DNA from: Edaphochlamys debaryana
Lineage: Eukaryota > Chlorophyta > Chlorophyceae > Chlamydomonadales
DNA length: 64,000 bases
Direction of reading: 5' to 3'
NCBI GenBank assembly: GCA_016858145.1
Contig: JAEHOE010000007.1
Span: forward strand, 1,612,001-1,676,000
Shown here: in pieces, positions 23,750 to 33,457 of the stretch
How the letters are laid out: each line of letters starts with the position of its first letter
Numbering within the stretch: the stretch's first letter is position 1
Program-made: the position numbers and the translations under genes
The notes under the pieces: generated by a model
The model's input: only the letters and a program-made list of their open reading frames with translations
The model's database searches: none
What the model was told of the DNA's origin: nothing

Positions 23750-24862
23750 TGGGTGCGGACCTGGCCGGCTGAGACGGCTGGAGAGAAGGGGCGGAGATGC
23801 GGGGTGGGGAATAAAGAGGAAGGCCAGCGATGGGCGGGCGGGTGGTTGATCAGGAGGCTTGTGTGATACCATGCCGGTACAACTGTAGTTCGAGTGCGTG
23901 TGAATGTGTGATAACTCAGCAGCCGGCGTGAACTGGAGTCGTCATTGTACGTGCTTACATGAGCATGAACTGCGCGTTGAGAGTTCGAAGCCAGGGAGTC
24001 TTCTGGCCATTGCACGGTCGCCTGCCCCTTGAGAGGTGGAGCGAGTGTCAAGTCTGCTAGATGTTGCGGGTTGGCCTAGCCACGCACTCTGAGAAGCGGA
24101 GGGAGTGGGAGGGCTCGCTGGCTGGGCTTCCCGGCCGGGGTCTCGCCCTCGGGGAGCTCTGGTAGTTGGTGGGACTGTGGGGAGGTTGATTGCCCGCGGC
24201 GTCGTATTTGGAAGGCTGGCGAGGGCTGGCGGGACGTGGGGACGCATGGAGGTGCGCAGTTGGATTGACTGGCCGCGGCGCCTCACGGGGAGGCATGTGG
24301 AGGGCCACTTGAGCCCAGTTTCTCTGCAACACTCGGGGTCCGCCTTGTGCCTCGTTCCCGCGCCTGTTAAAGCATGCGCCCCGCTCCAGCGCCAAATAGC
24401 GTGTCTCGCCAGCGCCATTACCGCCATCACAAACGCCCAGCTTCCCGAAATCCCGATCAGGTTCATGGATGGGTGACATGACCCCGCAGAGCCAGCGCCG
24501 GCGCGCCTGCCTCTCGGTGTGGCACGTGCGTGCTTCTGGCCCCTCACCCCACATCCCACCACGCACTCTCACTGCCCTCTCCCTCTGTACCACCAACTCA
24601 TGCGTACATCAGCATCCTGCCCATGTCCATTTCTTCCTGTCACATGCCCGCACGGCAAATGTCTCCCGCATTCAAGCGTCGGCCCTACGCCTCCGACTCT
24701 CTTGAAGTTGCATCTTCCCTGCATGCGCGTCACCCTGCTGCGGCAGTCTGCCTCAATCGGATCTCCGGGAGGGAGCGCTTGACAAATGCGGTCTAACACA
24801 CTATCCCAAGCCTCCTGAAGTGAGGGATACGGTTGCGGCGCACACCAGTCCCGCCTCGGCTG
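23750..24862. other. convergent intergenic region (GH1-B and NTF2-like gene 3' UTRs)
   Basis: No coding exon with consistent splice phase was found. The interval holds the 3' UTRs of two convergent genes. The sequence from 24480 to 24780 is C/T-rich on the plus strand without a repeat unit. Confidence 0.5.
23955..23959 (-). promoter_or_regulatory. candidate TGTAA poly(A) signal, NTF2-like gene
   Basis: TGTAA on the minus strand, about 900 nt after the stop codon. It is a long 3' UTR, so the assignment is weak. Confidence 0.3.
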
Positions 24863-26510
24863 TCACCCGGGCGGAAATGCCCGCGGCCCCAGGATGGGGT
24901 TCATGTAGGCTGTGTCCACCACCTCCTGCGGGAGGGGGGGATGTGCGAGGGTGCAACGGGATCTGGGTCGTGCAGCGACTGTTGCGTCATGGTGGGGGTA
25001 TGTTGGGTCAAGCAAGGCGTCGCTTGGGGCCAGATTCCCTAGCGCCTTGCTCGCCTTGAACCGCTTGGGGCCAGAGACCCTGAGTCAAGCCCATAGTGTC
25101 AGGAACCCAGGACTGGCAACTGCACGTTCCCTCCTTCCTTGCCTTGAACAGTGCCACTTTGCCCTCCCGCACTGTGGCCAGGTGCACGAGCGTGGTGTCG
25201 AAGGCCTGGGCCGTCTCCTGCTAGGACGGCAGAGGTGCGAGGGCGGGGTTTAGCCAGCAGTCGGTGCCACCCCTGCCCCGGCTTTGAGCCGCAAGGGGTA
25301 ACATTAAGACCAGTGCTTGAGGGCGGGATTAGCATGAGGTCCGGGGCAGCACGACGCGGCCCCACCTTCCCGGTGCCGGTGATGTGCACAGTGAAGACCA
25401 CCCTGCTGCCCTGGGTAGGAGGCCGGGCGCAGAAGGGACATCACAAGGCCAGGTGCTTGGGGAAGGGCGGCGGCAGAGCCAGGAGGGCGGCCTGCCCCAC
25501 TGCAGGCCGAAAGCGGTCGAGCACCCGTACCATACCTCTGCTGCAAACAGCGTGGGCTCCAGCTGCCGGATGTCGTACGCCTCCGGCAGCCAGGCGAAGA
25601 ATCGCTGTAGCGCACGACGGCCCTGGGGGCAGGTGCATGCGACGGAGAGGCAAGCAAGTCAGGTGAGTTGGGAGACAAGGAGGACAGCTTGCGTGACGCG
25701 CCAATCCATGCTCCTCACCTTTGCCGTCATGAACCCGCCTGTCCTACCGTGTCTTCGAAGCGGTTGATGTTGCTCTCCCACACCAGGCTGCGGCGGCAGA
25801 GTAGGGGGCAGGGGACGGCGGGGGGCTAAGGCCGTGCCCCCAACGCAGCCGCTAATCCGCTGTCAGGCTCCGTGTCAGCAGTGCACACCCGTTGGCATAC
25901 AGGCCTCTGCACCCACTCTTCTGCGAAGCACTCCTCAAAGGCCCTCCAGTCCTCCGGTGAGCGGCTGGCGAGGTACGTGCCGAGGGCACCATACGCGCCT
26001 TGCAGCACGGCGGTGGCGTCGGGCGCTGTTCGCATGGGCCGGCTCAGCCTTGCGCCTGCTCCCGCTGCGGTTTGGAAGGACAGACCGGTGTACTTGCTGC
26101 GATGGCAGCTCGCGGGCAGCGAGGGGGGACGGGCCCCCCGGCTTGGGGGTTGCGCGGCCGCCTCCCAGGCCCGCCGAGTATGGGTGCACCAGCGCCCTCG
26201 GCGGAGCCAGTGCCTTGGCCAGTGCGCGGTTCTCGGTGATAATTGCTACGCCAAATCACCGAGTCCTGTTCGCACTTCACGACTTGCCTGCTCGCGCGCT
26301 GGGCGTTCCGGGAACTTCCGGGACCAGCGACAGCGACACCATCCCGACCGCAAAGCCAGCTGAGCGAAGCAGCTCCCGCCGAGTCGTTCCAGCGCCGACA
26401 TCTTTGTGATCTGGAGATGACCGAGTACACACGCTGCGCGCTCTGGGCGGGGCAGGTCGCCGGAGTCGGCACTGACCCGTCGCGGACACGTCACGGACAC
26501 GAGCTAGCAT
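24863..26510 (-). CDS. NTF2/SnoaL-like protein with Tat-type thylakoid-lumen presequence
   Basis: Seven short minus-strand exons: 26288-26510, 25917-26064, 25748-25787, 25536-25622, 25366-25410, 25143-25217 and 24863-24925, giving 226 residues. Most exons are shorter than 30 codons, so the gene is easily missed. The N terminus has an Arg-rich transit region, then TTRRELLRSAGFAVGMVSLS and an Ala-x-Ala site (SARA), the signature of a twin-arginine lumenal signal. The mature part has YGALGTYLASRSPEDW, FEECFAEDLVWESNINRFED, LQRFFAWLPEAYDIRQLEP, SRVVFTVHITGTGK and AFDTTLVHLATVREGKV, the helix-then-curved-sheet pattern of NTF2-like/SnoaL proteins. Two introns look like GC-AG (donors at 26287, AG|GCAAGT, and 25142, AG|GCAAGG). 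The exon 2 acceptor could also be at 26056. No catalytic residues can be assigned and the function is unknown. Confidence 0.74.
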
Positions 26511-27144
26511 AGCTGACTGGCCTATGGCCCTATGCACTGTGCCAGCCGTATGTGCGAAGGCGGGGCGCCCGCATGCGGTTCTAAGAGGTGTGCAGGTCCA
26601 GGGTTACAAGGAGGTCAACAAGAGGCAGCATCCTACCTGCCACTCCGTACGATCCCGTACAACCGGCTCCATCCGGTCAGCCCTTATGATCACGCTCCCT
26701 TGCCGCACACATCCACAATCCTTTAGCAAGTACCAACTTGCACATGCTCTAGCTCACCATATCCCACACTTGTCCCGGCTCTACCTATGCCTCGTGTCAC
26801 GTATCAAAGCCCGTGGTCCACCATGCCTGCAACTCACCGGACCCACATCCAACCCTGCACTACTCTCCAGCCTATGTCTTCGGCCGCACACATCACAGCT
26901 TCACATTCAACCACCACATCCACATGTAACTGTGCCTACGCCAGTGGCCTTGCCCGATCACGTGCCCGTATCGTATCCTCAGTTCACGCATGCAGCTGCA
27001 TCCCTCGCCCTCACGCCCTCCCCACGCTGCTTGCAGTCTCTCTCCATCTCCCTCAACACACACTTGGCACATGAAACAACGACGCTACACTCCCCCTATC
27101 ACGCCGCTCATCCATCATCCACCACGCGGTTGTGGACCCCGCCC
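26511..27144. other. intergenic: NTF2-like promoter and apyrase 3' UTR
   Basis: Both flanking genes are on the minus strand. The half nearer 27144 should be apyrase 3' UTR, ending near the TGTAA at 26608-26604, which leaves about 100 bp as a compact promoter for the NTF2-like gene. The plus strand is C/A-rich and its ORFs are not supported. Confidence 0.5.
26604..26608 (-). promoter_or_regulatory. candidate TGTAA poly(A) signal, apyrase gene
   Basis: TGTAA on the minus strand, about 540 nt after the apyrase stop codon. Confidence 0.45.
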
Positions 27145-30100
27145 TCACGCCAGCCAAGCCCGCCGCGACGGCGCCTGGCGGGTGCGCGAAGCCATCGGCA
27201 GCAGCGTCCCGCCCGTGCTCCCCGAGCGCATCAGCACCCCCAGGGCGCCGCTGCTCCCGCTACTCCCGCCGTGCCGCCCCCACCACGACCGCGCTGCCGC
27301 GTACAGCATGCACCAGGCCATGAGCATCAATAGGAACGCGCCCCACATCAGCGACAGGCTCATGATTGGGCCCATGCTCCCAGGCCAGCTTTCCTCCGGG
27401 TCCTCTGGCCCCGCACCCGCACCGCCACCCGCGAGACCCGCACCGCCCGCCCCTGCCGCTCCGCCGCCGCCGGCTGACCCCGCGTGGCCCGAGCTGCGGA
27501 GCCAGGAGCCAGGCAGCGGCAGGAGCCGGGTCGCGAGGCGCGCTAGGAGCGGCGGCTGTGGGCCCATGCCGGGGAGGTGTAGCGCCTCTGCTAGAGCGGC
27601 GCCGATGGGCCAACCCACATCGCCGGAGCCTGCGGGTTGCGGAGGAGGTCCCAAATGTAAACCTCCGCAGCTTCGGGCAAGGCTTTTGCCCTGCCGGACC
27701 TCCAGGATACAGAGTAACACGGTAGCTCGAGTTTGGCGCTCCAGCCTCGCCCTTTCGCAAACCCTACTCACCGACTTCGAACTGCCCCGGCTCCAGCTTG
27801 AGCCCCGCGCTGAGCAGCTGCGCCACGTACGGCCCCCACAGGCAGTACTTCTCCACATTTATGTGATGCCCCAGCCGCGTGTCCACCTGCGGCGCGCGGC
27901 AGCAGGGGAGTGGCAGGGGTCAGCAGGGGAGTGGCAGGGGTCAGCGGGGCAAGGACAGGGGACAGCAGGCCCAGACCCTAGTCGCAGCCCTTGACCATGT
28001 CGCTGCTGCCGCCGTGCCCGAGGACGTGGCAAGTGGTGCGGATTGAAGGCCAGGCGGCTACCCGGCAGGCAACGCTTGAGGTCAACCACCTGCCTCCGCC
28101 CATGCCAAGAGCCAAAGCTGCGCACCTCTCGCCAGTCCAGGCTGCAGTGCGCCTGCGCGGCCGACAGCACGGCCCCCGGCGTGTGGTCGGGCCCCAGGCC
28201 GAAGAACTTCCACACCACGTAGAACCCGGCCAGCGCCACGAAGGGACCCTGGCACATGGGAAGCCGGAAGAACAAGGAGGGGGCAGGCACGTCACGACGG
28301 TGGGGACTGCAGCCATGGTGGAATGGAACATCTCCATGCTGCGTTGTAGTCTTCAACCCGGGCAGGTGGCAGGTGGCCGCGCGTGGGCGCAAGCAGCGCC
28401 GCACACGCCGCACCCTCCGCAGCCGGCGGCCCGCACCTGCAGCGCCGGCGCCGCCCAGCCCAGCAAGCAGCTGGAGCCGCCCCCGCACTCCGCCGAGGCA
28501 TTGACCGCCCGGGACACCAGGGCCAGGCAGGCCGCCCAGTCGGGGGCGCCGCGCAGCTGCACGCTCGAGTGCTGGGGCAGCACGCCGTGGCGGTTGAGGC
28601 CGCGGGCGTAGGACCGGGAGAAGCCTGGGGGTGGGGTGAGGGGTAGAGAGTGTGAGGGTGTGTGCACAATGCATGGCGGTGGGAGGAGGGGCGGAACCAA
28701 GGGGTTGGCTGGCAAGCCGTCAGCCGTCAGCCGTCACGAGGGTGAGCGGAGAGAGGGTGAGGGTGAGGGCTGCGCACGACCGTGTGCTTCGACGCTCACC
28801 CTCGTGCATGCATGGGTGCCGTACTGTCAGTACCGTCTGCGTACGGTGCCGTACGTCATGGTCGTCCCGCCCAACCACCACCACGCCGTGGCCGTGGCCG
28901 CCGCCGCCGCCCTCCTTGGCCGTCGACGTTGCCTCCAGCGCCGCTGCCCGCGCCGCCGTCGCGGCGGCCGCTGCCAGGCCCGCCGCCGCCTCTAAATGGT
29001 CTGCGTCCGACACCGCCGCCGCGGCGGCGGCGGTGACGGCAGCGGCAGCGGACGTGGCAACGGAGCCGGTCGCGGACGCGGCCAGACCTGCCGCTGCCGC
29101 AGCAGCAGCCACAATCGTGGCGGACGCGGGATCTGATTCACTCTTGTCTAACTGTCGCCGCTGGGTGGGATCGGTGTCCATTCGGGGGTCTCGAGCAGAC
29201 GCCGCGGACGCTTCCTCGCCGCCAACAGTGGCAGCCTCGAGCTCCCTCCCGCCCTGGCTATCGTGCCCCTCCACGGCATCCCCCGTCCCTGCCACTTCAA
29301 CAGACAGCAGCCCTCTCCGCCGCACAGTTGCAGTCCCTGCTCCCGTCTGCCCCGTGCTGCCCCCACCGCTGACGCCGCCGCCGCTGGTGCCCGAAGCGGA
29401 CCCAGACAGTTCCGTTCCAGCGCCCAGGGCTCCGCCAGCCGCAGCAGTCTGGCTACCATTAACTGGACCAGTCGCAAGCCCGCCCACAGTTGCTACGGCC
29501 GACTGGTTGAGGCCAGCGGAGCCACTCCCGGCGGACTCGCTGCTGGTGTGCGCTCCGCCTGCCAGCGTCGCAGGGCTGACCTCGCCACTCGCGTTGATGC
29601 TGACCGTGCGGACGCTGCCCCCAGCCCCTGCGCCGGAGCCACTCTGTAGCGCCGCCTGGGCCGCCGCTGCGGCAGCAGCAGCTGCCGCCGCGGCGTCTGC
29701 GCTTGCGCCGCCTGCCGCCGCCAGGACGGCCCCGGCCCCGACGACGCCGGCAGCGCTCCCGTTTGCTGCCGCAGCCCCTGCAGCTGCCTTCAGCTGCTCC
29801 TTGACCAGCTGGATGATCCGCTCGCTGTCCTTCCGCTGCTGCTCCAGCTCTGTAACCCGTGTCCGTAGTTGGGCAACCGCGCTGGTGCCCGTGCCCCGTG
29901 CCTCGCCGGCACCTACAGCCTCTCCTGCGGCTCCCGCAGCGGTTGCCGCCAGGGCAGCGCCCACGGCACTCGATGCGTTGGCCAGGTTCACGGCAGCCGC
30001 GGCCGTGGTTGCGCCCGCGGCGACAACCTGAGCCTGCTGCCGCGTCCCCTGTTGCATCAGCGAGTAATCGGTGCTTGCCATGGCGGCTTGGGCTTGCTGC

Positions 30101-32931
30101 GCTTGCTGCCCCGCCAGAGACCCGGCTGTCCCGCCAGTCGCGCCGTGTGCTAAGGCTCCACCCGAGGCTGTGGCTGTGCCAGCGGCCTCAGTCGCCACAA
30201 CGCCCGTGGCCCCGAGGCCGGCTGTAGCTTGCAGGCCTGCGGCTGTGCCCTGCCCAGAGGCCTGCCCGCGCAGTACCCCAGCCGCCTGCGACTTGGGGGC
30301 GGGCCCGAGCAGGTCCGGTGACACAAGTGCGGTAGGAGGCGGCGGCAGGACGCGGGGTGCCTGCTGCCCGGGCGACGGCTCGGGCGGCGAAGGCGGCAAG
30401 AGCGGTGACTTCGGCGGCAGTGGAGGCGGCGGCGGCGGTTTCGCAAGCGGGGGAGGCGCCGCCTTACTGCCGCCCCCGCCCCCGCTGCTGCTGCTGCCGC
30501 TGCCGCCGTGAAGCGCCGGCCGCTGCGGCCGGGCCCGGAAGGCGCGGTCGGTCTCCACCTGCAGCTCGCTGGCTGAGCTAGCGTTGGCAGCTGGTGGGGA
30601 CAGGCGCAGCGGTGGCGGCGGTGGCGGGTGCAGCATGTCCTGCCAGTGGGAGGGCATCCGTCAGCAACCCTAGGCTAAGCAACGGCCTTAAGCCTGCTCT
30701 CGTGGTGGCCGCAGTACCTACAGCCCCACTCCATCGCCCATAGAGCAGTGTGACCACCCGAGGCCCCTACACCACACCCGCCCTCCCCAGCCCCCACCCA
30801 CCGCCAGGAGCATGCTGACGGTGCGGTCAAAGGCGTCGTTGAGGCCGTACCGCTGGAAGGTGTGGGTCACCAGCATGTAGGCGCGCGGGCCCAGCACCAG
30901 GCCCCGGCCCGACTCGCTGCCGCCGGCCTGCGCCTGCGCCTGCTGCTGCCTGTGGTGCTCGTGCACCCCTCTCACGTGCTGCACATCGTGGCCGGCCAGC
31001 TCCTTGGCGGCACCCGCGGACCGCCCCTGCGCCTCCGCGCCCCGTGCCTCCTCCAGTGCCTCCCGGTGGACCACGTCCTCGTGGCCCTGTGAGCGTGCTT
31101 CGCCGGAACCCCCGCCGCCGCCTGCGTCTCCTAGGCGCTCCACGCCCGCCCGTGCCTCCCCCAGCTGCAGCAGCAGCCGATCGCTCCCATGACTCCGGCT
31201 AAGGCCATGCTCACGATCAGAGCCGTCGCCGCGTCCGGCGCTGCCCCGCTCGTGGTCCCGACCGCCGTGGGCGTCCGTGGCGTGCTTCTCGAGCTGCTCG
31301 TGTGCCCGCGCCTCCCAGCTGCCGCCAGCTTCTACCAGAGCCTGCTTGCGCTGCTGCCGCCGCCACTGCTCGCGCGGCAGCGCCTCTGTGCAGTGCACCA
31401 TCTGGGTCGGCGGGCGGGGCGAGGGGGCAGGAGTGGTAGCGATGTGGGTCGGCGCTGCGGACCAACCATTGCGTTTCGACACATGCGCGTCTCGGCTCCA
31501 TGACTGCTGCCAGAGGTTCATTCAAGCAACCTTGTCTATGAACCCATCTGGGTCGGCGCGCGCCCATCCCAAGCTCACCTCTAATGACGACCCGCCCAGA
31601 TCAAGTGAGCCGACCAGCGCCGTTGTCCCCGTGCCGGGTGACTGGGCCTGTGGCGTCGCCACCTGCGCCTTGTCGGCACCCCCACGCCGCCCCAGCCCCG
31701 CCGTCCCTTCGCCGTCCGCCCGTGCCGAGTCCAGCGCAGTAGCGGTTGCCTGGCTGGTGGGCTCGTCCAACGCCCCCCGAAGGTAGTTGATCGCGATCCA
31801 GCCGTACACGCCCTCGTCCGTACCGCTGATGATCCGCGCCCAGTCCGGATCAAACCTGAGAAAGGAGCATGGTAAGAAAGCTTGGTGCATGCCGCCCGCC
31901 GCAAGCACCCCAACAACCAACAACAGTATGTACGGGTGGTCCCCCGGACATCAACAGCAAGCCAGGGTTCCTTCGTCCGCCCAACACGGCACGCACCTGA
32001 AGCCCGAGCCTTGTAGCACCTGCTTCGCACGGTCCATTAGCCCCCGCTGCTTCTCCTCCGGAAGCCGCCTCACGCCTGCGGTCCGTGAGGGCACGGCGCA
32101 CAGCAAGGTTGCCTCGCGAGCTTCGCGGCCGGGAGGCCTCAAAACACAACCCCAGGGCGTGCAATTGGCAGCAAACGAGCGTGGGTCCTTCGCTGGTTGC
32201 ACCGCTGAGCTGGCCCAAAGGCCTCGACCTCTAGGCCCGACGCGCACCCGCGGTGGCGAAGAGGAAGACCGGCACCGCGCGTAGCTGCTTTGGCGGGATA
32301 ACGGCGCGGGCCCAATCGAGAAGAGGACCAAGAGAGTGTGCCTCCAGATCAGCCTCAGGCCGGTCAGCGAAGCTATCCATCCCTGGCAGCGTCTCCACTC
32401 GGTTGTAGGAGCCTGGCAGGGTTGAAAGGTGAAGGGGGTGGGAAGCGGCAGTTGTGGGCTGCTGGATACAGAGCCCCACGCGGCCGTCAACAGGCACAGT
32501 GTCACGGGCACCGCCCGGTGGGCTGCGTCCCCGGACTCCTGGCGGCACGAGGGTTGTGCCAAGGCGTCTACCCCGTCGGCCCATGGTTGGCTAGCACCTT
32601 TCCCGCGGCCCCCCTCTCCCGCCACGTACTCAGGCCGGGCTTCTTGGGCACCAGGTGCGCTGCCGCCGACGGCGGGATGAGTTCAAGCTGCGGCATACTC
32701 CCCCTCGACTTGATATATCGCCAGGTAAAGACGTAGCTGCGCGGGAGGCAGCGTTTAGATGATGGCGGGGTCCATGCGAGCAAGCTTCAGCCGCGCCAAA
32801 ACTCACATTCTGCTGCCAGAGCTCCCACAGTCGATGACAGCAACATGATTCCCGCTGATGGGTGTCCGCGCCCAAAGCAACAGCGCGATGAGGCCCGCGA
32901 TGCACACGAGCGAGAAGGGTAGCGGGCTCAT
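27145..32931 (-). CDS. GDA1/CD39 apyrase (NTPDase) with two large low-complexity insertions
   Basis: Eleven minus-strand exons: 32807-32931, 32630-32736, 32412-32248, 32075-31997, 31855-31579, 31401-30802, 30639-28800, 28624-28437, 28248-28126, 27886-27772 and 27629-27145, giving 1,367 residues. Apyrases normally have 450-600. The protein has an N-terminal TM anchor (SLVCIAGLIALLLWA), ACR1 as VIDCGSSGSRIYVFTW (Asp about 34), FLFATAGVRRL, ACR3 as SGTDEGVYGWIAINYL (catalytic Glu about 173), ACR4 as GSLDLGGSSLE (about 241-251), then THTFQRYGLNDAF, HPCMHEGFSRSYARG, CSLDWRE, HINVEKYCLWGPYVAQLL, DVGWPIGAALAEAL and a C-terminal TM (FLLMLMAWCMLYA). That is the two-TM ectonucleotidase or Golgi apyrase layout. 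Insert 1 (about 255-420) is Glu/His/Gln/Arg-rich. Insert 2 (about 452-1050), all in one 1,840-nt exon, is Ala/Gly/Ser-rich with one predicted coiled coil (TELEQQRKDSERIIQLVKEQ). It probably hydrolyses nucleoside di- or triphosphates in the Golgi lumen or outside the cell. Confidence 0.91.
27901..27942. repeat. 21-bp minisatellite, two copies, apyrase intron 9
   Basis: A 21-bp unit (starting AGCAGGGGAGTGG) is repeated twice exactly, followed by a degenerate third copy to about 27962. It lies inside the intron between the exons at 28126 and 27886. Confidence 0.8.
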
Positions 32932-33457
32932 CTGAGGCGCCCGTAAAATTCTGCTGGCTCCCTAGCGCCCTGTGCCGCTTAGCAGGGGCGTCTGCAAAGA
33001 CACATAAATGAGCAACTCCATTCGACCGCGGGTGCTATGCTAGCCCAACTAAGCCAAGCAAGAGTATTGCAAGTTATGCATTGTTGGGGATGGAGCGCCA
33101 GTCTTACAACTCGGTCGCCATGTGCGACCGCCGCGACCCCACACACACACGCTTCCCGCGCCCCCGCGACCTTGCCCGCACCGCGCGGCTCCTCGCCACT
33201 CCTCTGAACACCTGCCTCAGTCCTCACATCTGTCCTCTGATGCCAACTGTCCAAGTGTTGTGTCCTACCCCGATCAGCACACATACCCCGATCACTGGGA
33301 GATAGCTGCTCAAATGCTCAAGCAAGAGCGCGCTCTTCAGGCACCTTCTCTGTCCGTCATCACCATAACCTGTCCACGTAACGTCGCGTCTGATCACCGT
33401 TAAACTCATACGCGCTTGCTCACATCCTGGCTCCCCGAGAGTCCCACTGCCAGCGCC
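32932..33457. other. intergenic: apyrase promoter and 3' UTR of the exonuclease-like gene
   Basis: Both neighbours are on the minus strand. With the TGTAA at 33108-33104 ending the upstream transcript, only about 150 bp remain for the apyrase promoter and 5' UTR. No other structure was seen. Confidence 0.5.
33104..33108 (-). promoter_or_regulatory. candidate TGTAA poly(A) signal, exonuclease-like gene
   Basis: TGTAA on the minus strand, 350 nt after the stop codon. Confidence 0.5.

Noticed and set aside
28652..30031. 459-codon plus-strand ORF rich in Ala, Pro and Ser
   Set aside because: It is the antisense of the 1,840-nt apyrase exon. Low-complexity GCN codons stay open on both strands, and the minus-strand reading connects in phase to conserved apyrase exons.
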